Shown here piece after piece: positions 23,797-32,485 of a DNA stretch of 45,376 nucleotides. The notes beneath the pieces are model-generated. The model worked only from the letters and a program-made list of their open reading frames with translations. It did not search any database and was not told the DNA's origin. The stretch is from an uncultured Tenacibaculum sp. Lineage in GTDB: Bacteria; Bacteroidota; Bacteroidia; Flavobacteriales; Flavobacteriaceae. Location of the stretch: assembly GCA_947498055.1 (NCBI GenBank), contig CANMJA010000035.1, positions 1-45,376 on the forward strand, read 5' to 3'. Numbering within the stretch: the stretch's first letter is position 1; each line of letters begins with the position of its first letter. The position numbers and the translations under genes are program-made.

Positions 23797-26181
23797 ATGA
23801 GGAATCTTATAATTATTTCATTTTTAATATGTTTCTTTAATTCATTTGCACAAGATTTAGGTGTAGTAAGAGGTAAGGTAATAGATAAACAAACAAGAGA
23901 AATTCTTCCGTTTGTAAATGTAGTAATAGAAGGTACTAATAAAGGAAGTGCAACAGCTGAAACAGGAGAGTTTGAGATTAAGAGTGTGCCTTTAGGATAC
24001 ATAAAAGTAAGTGTTTCTTTTGTTGGTTATGAAACAGTAACTACATCTACTTATTTAGTTACTAAAGAAAAATCACCATATATAATTATAGAATTATCTG
24101 AAGTATCTTCTTCTTTGGAAGAAGTAGTTATAAAATCATCTTTATTTAAAAGAACTGCAGAAAGTCCTGTTTCTCTTCAGAGTTTAGGAGTAGAAGAAAT
24201 AGAGAAAAACCCAGGAGGAAACAGAGATATTTTAAAAGTAATACAATCGTTACCAGGAGTAGCGTCTAATCCAGGATTTAGAAATGATATAATAATTAGA
24301 GGTGGAGCTACTTCTGAAAATAAATTTTATGTAGATGGAATAGAGGTTCCAGTAATTAATCATTTTCAAACGCAAGGAGCTTCTGGTGGTCCAGTAGGAA
24401 TTATAAATACAGATTTAATTCGTAATGTAGATTTCTATTCAAGTGCATTTCCAGCAAATAGAGGTAATTCATTGAGTTCAGTAATAGAGTTTACACAAAA
24501 AGTTGGAAATCAAAAAGAATTTCAAGGAAGAGGAAGTTTAGGTACTTCGGATGCAGGAATTACTTTACAAGGACCTTTATCTAAGAATACTTCTATTATT
24601 GTTTCTGCTCGTCAATCTTATTTAAAGCCTTTGTTTAGGTTATTAAAGCTAACTTTTTTGCCAACATATAATGATTTTCAACTAAATTTAAAATCTAAGC
24701 TATCTGATAAGGATGAAATAGCGGTTTTTGGTTTAGGAGCTATAGATGATTTTGAAATTAACACCACAGTTAACGAAGGACAAACAGATGAAAAAACAAT
24801 TAAAAGAAATACGTATCTTTTAAATATAATTCCAATACAAACTCAATGGAATTATACGATTGGAACTTCTTATAAGCACTACGAAGGAAATAGTACACAA
24901 ACTTATGTTTTAAGTAGAAACGAATGGAAAAATAATATAGTTAAATACAAAGGTAATACTAACTTACCAGCAGATCTTTTAAATGACTATCAATCTAAAG
25001 AAGTAGAGAATAAATTTCGATTTGAAAACGATACTCGCTTTTTAAATGGTATAAAGTTGAATTTAGGTATTGCTATACAGCAAGCTACCTATGAAAATAG
25101 CACCTTTGAAAGAACAGCAAATTTAAATGGTACGCAAGAAATTAATTTTAACTCTACATTTTCAATGTTTAGTTATGCTATGTTTGCACAAGCTTCCAAA
25201 AGGTTTTTTTCAAATAAACTAGAATTGTCTTTAGGTGTTAGAACAGATGGAAATACCTATAATAAAACAATGGAGAATCCGTTAAACCAATTTTCTCCAC
25301 GAATAGCAGCTTCTTTAAAGTTAGCAGATAAATGGTATGCAAATACATCGATTGCTAAATATTACCAATTACCATCGTACACAATGTTAGGTTTTAGAGA
25401 CAATAATAATACATTAGTAAATCAATCAAATTTAAAATATATTTCAGCATTTCATGCTGTCGGAGGTATTGAGTTTAGACCAGAAAACACTTCGAAAGTT
25501 ACCGTAGAAGGATTTTATAAAAAATATGATAATTATCCTTTTTCTATTAGAAACCAAATAAGTTTAGCAAATCTTGGAGCTAATTTTGGAGTAGTTGGTA
25601 GTGAAGCAGTTATTTCTAATAACGAAGGAAGGGCGTATGGTGTAGAATTTTTAGCACAGAAAAAGTCATACGATGGTATTTATGGTATTTTGGCCTATAC
25701 TTTTGTAAGAAGTGAGTTTAAAGATGTGAATAATCAATTCATACCTTCTACTTGGGATAATCGACATATATTAACTTTTACTGGAGGTAAAAAATTGAAA
25801 AGGAACTGGGAGATAGGAGCTAAGTTTAGATTAATAGGAGGCAGACCTTCTACTCCTTACGATTTGGATAAATCATCAATCATAGAGCGTTACGATTTAA
25901 TTAATAGAGGAATCTTAGATTATACGAGATTGAATAGTGAACGTTTAGACGTCTATACGCAGTTAGATTTTAGGGTAGATAAAACCTGGTTTTTAAAAAA
26001 ATATGCTATTAATTTATATTTAGATGTACAAAACTTGTATGCTACTAGTAACAGAAGACCTCCTTTCTTAATTCCAGATGGTGTAGATCCATCAGATTCA
26101 ACAAGGTATACTTTAGAAGAGATAGACAATACAGGTCAAGGTAGAGTAGTACCTAGAATAGGTGTTATTGTTGATTTTTAA
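23797..26181 (+). CDS. TonB-dependent receptor with N-terminal carboxypeptidase-like domain
   Basis: A 794-residue outer-membrane receptor. The signal peptide ends SFA before QD. A carboxypeptidase-regulatory-like beta domain follows (GVVRGKVIDKQTREILPFVNV onward), then the plug with IQSLPGVASNPGFRNDIIIRGG and FYVDGIEVP, then a long barrel ending RIGVIVDF, with the terminal Phe needed for outer-membrane assembly. The frame is open 20 codons upstream, but the promoter overlaps that part. No SusD or transporter genes are adjacent, so the ligand cannot be guessed. A partly palindromic AATTCATT-AA-AATGAATT follows at 26201-26218. Confidence 0.93.
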   Translation: MRNLIIISFLICFFNSFAQDLGVVRGKVIDKQTREILPFVNVVIEGTNKGSATAETGEFEIKSVPLGYIKVSVSFVGYETVTTSTYLVTKEKSPYIIIELSEVSSSLEEVVIKSSLFKRTAESPVSLQSLGVEEIEKNPGGNRDILKVIQSLPGVASNPGFRNDIIIRGGATSENKFYVDGIEVPVINHFQTQGASGGPVGIINTDLIRNVDFYSSAFPANRGNSLSSVIEFTQKVGNQKEFQGRGSLGTSDAGITLQGPLSKNTSIIVSARQSYLKPLFRLLKLTFLPTYNDFQLNLKSKLSDKDEIAVFGLGAIDDFEINTTVNEGQTDEKTIKRNTYLLNIIPIQTQWNYTIGTSYKHYEGNSTQTYVLSRNEWKNNIVKYKGNTNLPADLLNDYQSKEVENKFRFENDTRFLNGIKLNLGIAIQQATYENSTFERTANLNGTQEINFNSTFSMFSYAMFAQASKRFFSNKLELSLGVRTDGNTYNKTMENPLNQFSPRIAASLKLADKWYANTSIAKYYQLPSYTMLGFRDNNNTLVNQSNLKYISAFHAVGGIEFRPENTSKVTVEGFYKKYDNYPFSIRNQISLANLGANFGVVGSEAVISNNEGRAYGVEFLAQKKSYDGIYGILAYTFVRSEFKDVNNQFIPSTWDNRHILTFTGGKKLKRNWEIGAKFRLIGGRPSTPYDLDKSSIIERYDLINRGILDYTRLNSERLDVYTQLDFRVDKTWFLKKYAINLYLDVQNLYATSNRRPPFLIPDGVDPSDSTRYTLEEIDNTGQGRVVPRIGVIVDF

Positions 26182-26391
26182 AACGAATAGTAAATAAAGT
26201 AATTCATTAAAATGAATTGTCTGTTTTTTAGACTCTTATTTTCCGTCTAGTGTTCAAAGGAAAGTAGTAGTCTATTTTTTTGGTAATTTAAAACTTTCTA
26301 ATGAGTGTCAGATATATATATGGTAATAACGAATATATATATTGTGTTTAATAACAAGGCTGATAAATACGGTTTTTAATATGTAGATGTA

Positions 26392-27591
26392 TTATTTAGG
26401 TAAAGAAATATGAAAAGAGGTTCCTTTATTTATGCCAGAGTTAACCCATACTTTTCCTCCATAAAGAGAAACTATTTTATTAACGATAGATAGACCTACA
26501 CCTGTAGAACTGTTATTGTCATCTAAAGTTTGAAATACATCAAAGATTTTTTTATGATATTTTTCTTCAATACCTATACCATTATCTTTAACTTTAAATT
26601 CCCAATTATTTTCTAAATCAATAAAAGAAACAGTTACTTCTCCTTGTTCCTTATTGGCATATTTGATAGCATTGCTAATTAAATTTTGAAATAATTGATG
26701 AAGCCTAAATTTATCTCCTCTGATAATAGGAAATTCTTCTAAAACGTTAATAGAAACATGTTTTGGTACTTGAATGTTTTCAATAATTTCTTTAAGAACA
26801 ATACTTAAATTAACTTTGTTTTGAGATCTCTCTACCTTGTCTACTCCAGCATATTTTAAAATTCCATTAATTAAATGGTCCATTTTATCAATTTTCTTAA
26901 TTAATAAATGAAAATTTTGATCTATTTCTTCATTATCTTTTATAACAGAACTAAAATCTTCTTGTAACCAAGTAACCAAAGCATTCATGCTCCTTAAAGG
27001 AGCTTTCAAATCGTGAGAAACAACATGTGCAAAATCATTTAGCTCTTTATTACTAATGGTTAAATTACGTAGTAATTCTTCTCTTTCATTTTGAAATTTT
27101 AGGTCTTCTGTTATATCTCTTACAATTCCATGAGCAAACACAGGGTTGTTGTCTTTGTCAAAAACTAAACTAGAGTTAATTTCTATCCATCTAACTTCTC
27201 TTTTTTTATTATATACTCTAGTTCTAAAATTTCTAAAAACCCCCTTTTCTAATAACTCACTATAAGATTTCATAGCATAAGGGATATCTTCTTTGTACAA
27301 AGTAGAGGTTACATTAAAAGATTGTTTTTCTAGATTGTAGCCAAAAAAAGTGGTGGCAGCATCATTCATTTTTACCACATTCCCATACAGGTCCATTAAT
27401 ATATACGGATCTACAATTGTTTTAAATAAACTTTCTAACTGAATTTCTTTTTCATCTAAAACGGTAATAAGATTTTGATTTACTTCGTATAGTTCTAATG
27501 ATTTTTCCTCTAGTATTTTCTCAGCTTCTTTTCTTGCTAACTTTTCTCTTTTGAGTGCTTTTTCTAGCAGTTCAATTTTTGAATCACTCAT
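26392..27591 (-). CDS. PAS-domain sensor histidine kinase of the H-NOX operon
   Basis: A 399-residue kinase with no membrane segment. A coiled coil at the N-terminus (about 6-50, LLEKALKREKLARKEAEKIL) leads to a PAS domain with PAC motif (about 52-165). The H-box is NDFAHVVSHDLKAPLRS with H193. The ATPase has LISNAIKYANK (N box), DNGIGIEEKYHKKIF (G1) and STGVGLSIV (G2). It shares one base with the H-NOX gene stop (TAATG overlap). In known systems NO-bound H-NOX inhibits its partner kinase, so this kinase is the expected target. The operon order is response regulator, H-NOX, kinase. Confidence 0.93.
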   Translation of the reverse strand: MSDSKIELLEKALKREKLARKEAEKILEEKSLELYEVNQNLITVLDEKEIQLESLFKTIVDPYILMDLYGNVVKMNDAATTFFGYNLEKQSFNVTSTLYKEDIPYAMKSYSELLEKGVFRNFRTRVYNKKREVRWIEINSSLVFDKDNNPVFAHGIVRDITEDLKFQNEREELLRNLTISNKELNDFAHVVSHDLKAPLRSMNALVTWLQEDFSSVIKDNEEIDQNFHLLIKKIDKMDHLINGILKYAGVDKVERSQNKVNLSIVLKEIIENIQVPKHVSINVLEEFPIIRGDKFRLHQLFQNLISNAIKYANKEQGEVTVSFIDLENNWEFKVKDNGIGIEEKYHKKIFDVFQTLDDNNSSTGVGLSIVNKIVSLYGGKVWVNSGINKGTSFHISLPK

Positions 27592-28130
27592 TATTTTTTG
27601 AAAATTTCGAATTGAACAATTGTTCCGTCTTCTTTTAATAATTTATAAGTAATCTCAGAAGCTTGATTATAGTGTTCAAAGCTTTTTTCCATTAAACCAT
27701 GTGCAAATGCATACAAAGCTCTAGAGGAATGATAAATCATAATTAATGTATCATTGGTATGTTTTGTAACCTCAAATCTAGGTAGCTCTGCATCCGGATA
27801 AAGTTTTCGTACTTCAACATGTATATGAGCATCTACTGAAGCTAATAAATCGAGAGGAGATTTGTAGGTATTTAAAATAGAACCATAATTTTTAACTAAT
27901 GCATCAAAAAAATGAGTACCATATACTTTTAATAAATCATTAGGAGCAATTTTAGTTAAATTACTCAAATTGGTAAGCAAAGATACCATTTCAGTAAATT
28001 TATAGGTTCCTACAGAAGTGTATATACCATTAGATTCTAATTCAGAATTGTCTATGATTTGTTGTACAACACTTAAACCAAATTTTTGCTCTACAAGGTC
28101 TAAAAATTCTGTAAAAACGATTCCTTTCAT
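27591..28130 (-). CDS. H-NOX heme nitric-oxide-binding sensor protein
   Basis: A 179-residue heme-domain protein (HNOB family). The proximal heme ligand is probably H104 in the HIHVEV helix, aligned with IHLQL in Thermoanaerobacter H-NOX. The heme-propionate motif YxSxR is Y133-H-S135-S-R137. YPDAELPRF (111-119) fits the family loop. The protein is cytoplasmic. Its start overlaps the response regulator stop by four bases (ATGA) and its stop overlaps the kinase start, so the three are coupled. It should report NO, and perhaps oxygen state, to the kinase. Confidence 0.95.
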   Translation of the reverse strand: MKGIVFTEFLDLVEQKFGLSVVQQIIDNSELESNGIYTSVGTYKFTEMVSLLTNLSNLTKIAPNDLLKVYGTHFFDALVKNYGSILNTYKSPLDLLASVDAHIHVEVRKLYPDAELPRFEVTKHTNDTLIMIYHSSRALYAFAHGLMEKSFEHYNQASEITYKLLKEDGTIVQFEIFKK

Positions 28131-28540
28131 ACAAGTTGGTTAACTAATTCGCTACTAGCCCAATAATCTAACATGGTAGTGATGTTTTTGTTGTAATCTT
28201 CATAACGAATGGGTTTTACAAGATATCCAGCAATACCAAGTTCGTAACATTTTTTTAAATCTCTAATACTGTCAGAACTTGTTAAGATTATAATAGGTAT
28301 GTACTTTAATTGTTCGTTTGATTTTAAAGTTTCCAAAAATTCAATACCATTCATTTTTGGCATGTTTAAATCTAAGAAAATCAATTGAAATAAAGAAGGA
28401 TTTTTTAATTTATCGATAGCATCTTCACCATTCTTAGCTTCTGTAATGTCTAATTGATAGGTGCTTTTATTGCATACACGAGAAAATTTCATTCTTTCTA
28501 CTTCGTCATCATCAACAAATAAAATGTTTAATCGCTTCAT
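28127..28540 (-). CDS. CheY-like response regulator of the H-NOX operon
   Basis: A 137-residue single receiver domain without an output domain. It has the acidic pocket DDD (10-12), phosphoacceptor D57 in FLDLNMP, the switch residue in LTSSD (T87), and K109 in VKPI. It is first in the operon and overlaps the H-NOX gene by four bases. Lacking a DNA-binding or enzymatic domain, it must act by protein contact, for example on another kinase in a phosphorelay. The intergenic region 28541-28759 separates it from the divergent DUF389 gene. Confidence 0.94.
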   Translation of the reverse strand: MKRLNILFVDDDEVERMKFSRVCNKSTYQLDITEAKNGEDAIDKLKNPSLFQLIFLDLNMPKMNGIEFLETLKSNEQLKYIPIIILTSSDSIRDLKKCYELGIAGYLVKPIRYEDYNKNITTMLDYWASSELVNQLV

Positions 28541-28759
28541 AATTTAAGGTTCAGTTTTATTTCCAATGAAAAGATATGGAAAAAGGAATATTTATATTAT
28601 TTAAAATGTTTCATTATAGGTTTAGTTTAGATTAATGGTTGATTAGTGTAGATGAATACTTTTAGAAAAGGTACTTATATTAGAATGTATATAAAAGTAA
28701 GCTTACTACAATTTTCGTATCTTTTCGTATCTTTCGGGCGAAAAGATAATTGAATTATA

Positions 28760-30193
28760 ATGGAAGAAAATAAGAAAGAAGAAATAGACAAATCTAAAGA
28801 AGCTGTAAAACAAGATGTAAAAGGGTTATGGCAGAGTATAAAAACTTTTTTGAAAGAGTTATTAGATTTTAGGCACGATACAGATCAAGAAGCAACTATC
28901 GAAGCCATAAAGCAAGATGTGCCTTTTAAAGGAGCTACTGCTTGGATTTTAATTTGTTCAATATTTGTAGCTTCTATAGGTTTAAATGCCAATTCTACAG
29001 CAGTTGTAATTGGAGCCATGTTAATATCTCCATTAATGGGACCAATTTTAGGAATTGGAATGTCGTTAGCAATTAATGATATTGATACGTTAAAAAAATC
29101 GATTATAAACTTAACAACAATGATTGTACTAAGTTTATTAACTGCTTTTTTGTTTTTTTTCCTATTTCCGTTAAGAGAAGAAACTTCTGAATTAATGGGG
29201 CGTGTTCAGCCTGATATTAGAGATGTGTTAATCGCCTTTTTTGGAGGACTAGCTTTAATTATTGCAAGAACGAAAAAAGGAACCATTGCTTCTGTTATTT
29301 TTGGTGTTGCAATTGCTACTGCATTAATGCCTCCGTTATGTACTGCAGGTTATGGTTTGGCTATAGGAAAACTAGATTATTTTCTAGGAGCAATGTATTT
29401 ATTTACTATTAATGCAATTTTTATAGCTTTAGCTACTTTTATTGTATTAAAACTTTTAGGGTTTACAATGATTCGTTATGTAAATTCTGCAAAAAGAAAA
29501 AGAATAGCACGTATTGCATCTATAGTTGCTATATTGGTAATGATTCCAGCTGTAAGAACTTTTATAAACGTATATAATGATACAATGATTGAAGCTGATT
29601 TTGATAAATTTGTAGAAAAAGAAATAAAAGATAATAAAGATTTATGGTTAGCAAGAGAACCTAAAAAAGATAATGCGGAAAGAACAATTACACTTCGTTT
29701 TAATGGAGAAATTCCAGCAGCTATTGAAACAAACTTAAAGCTTAAAATAAAAAATTACGAGAAGATTAATGATTTTAAAGTAGAGGTGTTAGGTAATAAA
29801 TCTAGAAGTATTGATGATATTTCTAAATCTTTAGAAAGAGCATATACAAATCTTGATCAGAAAAACTACATAATTGATGGATTACAAAAAGAAATAGAAG
29901 ATTTAAAAAATACTGTTTCTAACTTAAATCTTACCTTAGAAAATAAAGATAAACATAGTATCCCTTTTAGTTCAATTGCAAGAGATGCTAAAATTCGTTT
30001 TAATGGGATAGAAGAAATTCGCTTTTCTAAAGTGTTGTCTACTAAAGATTTTATAAAAGTAGATACATTACCCGAAGCTAGTATTATTTGGAGTTCTAAG
30101 TTAAAACAAGATTATGTATTAAAGAAAGAAGTAGAATTGAGAAAATGGTTAGAAAAAGAAATGAAATTAGATACATTAATTTTGAAAAAGTAA
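28760..30193 (+). CDS. DUF389 family membrane protein with C-terminal coiled coil
   Basis: A 477-residue inner-membrane protein. The DUF389 core (about residues 58-240) has ILICSIFVASIGLNANSTA, VIGAMLISPLMGPILGIG, and ATALMPPLCTAGYG, spread over about six membrane segments. After the last segment (about 245-270) the chain has a soluble domain and a coiled coil (about 355-395, LQKEIEDLKNTVSNLNLTLE) not found in short family members. Its function is not established. The upstream region has a GTAAGCTTAC palindrome (28697-28706) and two adjacent copies of TTTTCGTATC (28712-28731). Confidence 0.88.
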   Translation: MEENKKEEIDKSKEAVKQDVKGLWQSIKTFLKELLDFRHDTDQEATIEAIKQDVPFKGATAWILICSIFVASIGLNANSTAVVIGAMLISPLMGPILGIGMSLAINDIDTLKKSIINLTTMIVLSLLTAFLFFFLFPLREETSELMGRVQPDIRDVLIAFFGGLALIIARTKKGTIASVIFGVAIATALMPPLCTAGYGLAIGKLDYFLGAMYLFTINAIFIALATFIVLKLLGFTMIRYVNSAKRKRIARIASIVAILVMIPAVRTFINVYNDTMIEADFDKFVEKEIKDNKDLWLAREPKKDNAERTITLRFNGEIPAAIETNLKLKIKNYEKINDFKVEVLGNKSRSIDDISKSLERAYTNLDQKNYIIDGLQKEIEDLKNTVSNLNLTLENKDKHSIPFSSIARDAKIRFNGIEEIRFSKVLSTKDFIKVDTLPEASIIWSSKLKQDYVLKKEVELRKWLEKEMKLDTLILKK

Positions 30194-30217
30194 ATCTAAG
30201 GTACTATTCATAAAAAT

Positions 30218-30246
30218 AAAAAACTCGCATTTAGCGAGTTTTTTAT
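30218..30246. terminator. Bidirectional terminator between converging genes
   Basis: AAAAAACTCGC / GCGAGTTTTTT with a five-base loop sits between genes ending at 30193 (+) and 30258 (-). Confidence 0.9.
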
Positions 30247-30257
30247 TTTTAAAACAA

Positions 30258-30881
30258 TTATTGTTTTTTACATTTTTTTAAAACCTCTTTAGCTCTATTT
30301 ATTCCGTTGCTAGGATAAAACTGAGGTAGTTTTTCTTTTTCAAATAAAGGAATTGTTTTTTGAACATCTTTACAATAAGGTTCTATAGATTGTCCAAAAA
30401 ATTGAGCAGATCCCATATCCCATTCAGCTTTACTTAAAATAACTCTAGGATTATTAGGAGCCATTTTTAGTGCTTCTTGGTATAACGAATTATTTTTTAC
30501 AGACAAAGTCATACCATATTTTTGACCATCAAAAGCAATGTATGCAGTGTTTAATAGTGCCTGAGTAATGGTAATCTCAGGATTGTTAGGAGAAATAGTA
30601 GACGCTTTGTCTAGAAATTGTTGCGCTTTTTTTAATTTATTATCTAAAATAGCGCCATCTTTTAAACCAAAACTTGTTATAATTTCTATGGTGGCTACGT
30701 AGTAAGGAGGTAACCATTCTGTTTTTTTTGCGTTTGTAATTCTTTCAAATAATTGAGAAGCTTCAGTGGTTTTATTATTTTTCCAAAGGTCAAAAGCTTT
30801 TTGCATACCTGTTTCATATTTAGATTGTGCTGAAATTGTAAGCACAACAAGAAGCGTAAAAAAAGTGATATTTTTTTTCAT
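30258..30881 (-). CDS. Exported TPR-like protein
   Basis: A 207-residue protein. The signal peptide (about 1-18, ending ISA before Q) precedes two or three degenerate tetratricopeptide-type repeats: AFDLWKNNKTTEASQLFERI, ASTISPNNPEITITQALL and ALKMAPNNPRVILSKAEW. These would form a helical scaffold in the periplasm. Close relatives are common hypothetical proteins in flavobacteria. It is followed on the same strand, reading from the right, by the DUF2141 gene 76 bases upstream, so they may share a transcript. Confidence 0.75.
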   Translation of the reverse strand: MKKNITFFTLLVVLTISAQSKYETGMQKAFDLWKNNKTTEASQLFERITNAKKTEWLPPYYVATIEIITSFGLKDGAILDNKLKKAQQFLDKASTISPNNPEITITQALLNTAYIAFDGQKYGMTLSVKNNSLYQEALKMAPNNPRVILSKAEWDMGSAQFFGQSIEPYCKDVQKTIPLFEKEKLPQFYPSNGINRAKEVLKKCKKQ

Positions 30882-30957
30882 GGTAATAGTATTTTTAAAA
30901 AAATATTTAATTATAGATTGCTTTGTAGATTGATTCTCTACATAATGAATTCTGTTT

Positions 30958-31377
30958 TTAATTCATGGTTATCTCTAAAGTAATGTCTTTGTTAGCAGTA
31001 AACTTAGCATCTTTATATTTAGGAGGACCAAAGAAACCTTTAGCGTTATTAGAAATACCAATAGGTTCTTTTGGAATTCCAAATATTTTAGTATCCATTT
31101 TTTTGTTATCATTTTCATCATGAAAAGCAGAAATGGCATATTCACCTTCAGGAATATTTTTAAAAACAGCTGTAGCTTTTTTATTATTAACTTTAACAAT
31201 TTCGCCCTTAAAAGGGTTTTTTAAGAAACTATCTTTTGTGTTGTATAAAGCTACATAAATATCGCCTTTATCTTTTTTTATTCCAGAGAACTCAATACTT
31301 ATTTGATGTTTTTTTTGAGCAAAAGAAAGTAATAAACCAATAAAGAAAAATGTGAAAATTAAAAAGATACGGTGCAT
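30958..31377 (-). CDS. DUF2141 domain protein, exported
   Basis: A 139-residue protein with a signal peptide (ending SFA before Q) and a single DUF2141 beta domain. The family signature is clear: GDIYVALYN, then GEYAISAFHDENDNKKMDT, then FGIPKEPIGISNNAKG. The Asp-Asn-rich DENDN loop looks like a possible metal or calcium site. The function is unknown. The neighbours are an exported TPR protein and an exported hydrolase. Confidence 0.92.
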   Translation of the reverse strand: MHRIFLIFTFFFIGLLLSFAQKKHQISIEFSGIKKDKGDIYVALYNTKDSFLKNPFKGEIVKVNNKKATAVFKNIPEGEYAISAFHDENDNKKMDTKIFGIPKEPIGISNNAKGFFGPPKYKDAKFTANKDITLEITMN

Positions 31378-31461
31378 AGTTTTTTAGTTTTATTGTTATT
31401 TCAAATATCCGATGTTTTGTATAATTAATATCAAAATTCTTACCGAACTGTAGTATTTATA

Positions 31462-32268
31462 TTACTGAGTTGTTAATAATTCATCAATTCGTTTAAAAAC
31501 TTCTTCTGTTTCTAATTTTAGAGCATGTAAATGTCCTTTATTAGAGTTAAAGAAAACCTTAGGTTTTTGTGCATTTTTAAAAACTATTTCAGATTGTGAC
31601 AAAGGTATTGATTTATCATTTTTACCATGAATAATTAACTTCGGAATATTTTTAATAGTAGTTATTTCTTTTTTAGAAGGATATATGTGACTCAAGAACT
31701 TTTTTATTGGCGGATGTGCATTTTTTGGAGCGTACAACATTGCAACATCAGCAAACGAAGCAAAACCACTATCGAGTATTAAAGCATCTACCTCTTTTTG
31801 ATGATTTTTGGTAATTAAAGTAGCTATTTGGCAGCCTAAAGAAGCTCCGTAAACTATTATTTTAGAGTCTTTTATGTGGGGGTTTTTCTTCATTTTGTTA
31901 AAAACGATTTCCATGTCTTTAGCAACATTTAAATGAGTTGGTTTTCCTGTAGATTTTCCATATCCTCTATAATCAACGGCATAAACTTGATAATTATTTT
32001 CTATCAAAGGTTTTATAATATACATATAAGTAGAAATATTACCACCAGCACCATGAAAAAATAAAACTGTAGCTTTTGGATTCGTTTTAGGCTTGAAAAA
32101 AAGAGTGTTTATAGAGTCTTTTTCTACAGTTATAAAATCTTCAGTATAAGGAATGTCGATAGTTAGCCATTCTTTTTTAGGATAATAAAATTTTTCTTCA
32201 AATTGCGCATCTATATAATTTGAACTTATGATAAATAATGTTAAAATAAAGTTTTTTAGTGTTCTCAT
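31462..32268 (-). CDS. Alpha/beta hydrolase, exported
   Basis: A 268-residue serine hydrolase. The signal peptide ends DA before Q. It has the oxyanion loop FFHGAGGNIS (71-80), nucleophile S143 in YGASLG, acid D218 in IHGKNDKS, and His H246 in NKGHLHAL. It belongs to the BAAT/DUF1100-like (FrsA/BEM46) group that usually hydrolyses esters or peptides. The substrate is unknown. The upstream spacer (32269-32485) carries an inverted repeat and a heptamer array. Confidence 0.88.
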   Translation of the reverse strand: MRTLKNFILTLFIISSNYIDAQFEEKFYYPKKEWLTIDIPYTEDFITVEKDSINTLFFKPKTNPKATVLFFHGAGGNISTYMYIIKPLIENNYQVYAVDYRGYGKSTGKPTHLNVAKDMEIVFNKMKKNPHIKDSKIIVYGASLGCQIATLITKNHQKEVDALILDSGFASFADVAMLYAPKNAHPPIKKFLSHIYPSKKEITTIKNIPKLIIHGKNDKSIPLSQSEIVFKNAQKPKVFFNSNKGHLHALKLETEEVFKRIDELLTTQ

Positions 32269-32296
32269 GTTTGTGTTTTACTATTATTATTACATA

Positions 32297-32360
32297 GGCC
32301 ATTGAGCGGAGTCAAAATGAAACTGGTTTTAGATTGTGACTTCGACTCTGCTCAGTCACC
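32297..32360. repeat. REP-like inverted repeat with GAGCGGAGTC arms
   Basis: TGAGCGGAGTC (32303-32313) pairs with GACTCTGCTCA (32344-32354) with one mismatch, and the arms extend a few bases outward. The word resembles the TTCGCTCAGT repeat near 3065. Confidence 0.7.
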
Positions 32361-32406
32361 GATTTTTAGCTTTATATTTTTGTTTTTTATTCTAAATTTT
32401 TATTTT

Positions 32407-32483
32407 ACTAACTACTAACTACTAACTACTAACTACTAACTACTAACTACTAACTACTAACTACTAACTACTAACTACTAACT
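32407..32483. repeat. Eleven perfect heptamer repeats (ACTAACT)
   Basis: Exactly 11 copies of ACTAACT, 77 bases without a mismatch, end two bases before the complement of the TonB receptor stop codon. On the coding (minus) strand the unit reads AGTTAGT, a word close to the GGAGTTAAG repeats that also abut stop codons in the thi operon. Confidence 0.97.
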
Positions 32484-32485
32484 AC

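Noticed and set aside
32407..32483. Heptamer array as a CRISPR
   Set aside because: No spacers between units and no cas genes; it is a simple tandem repeat.
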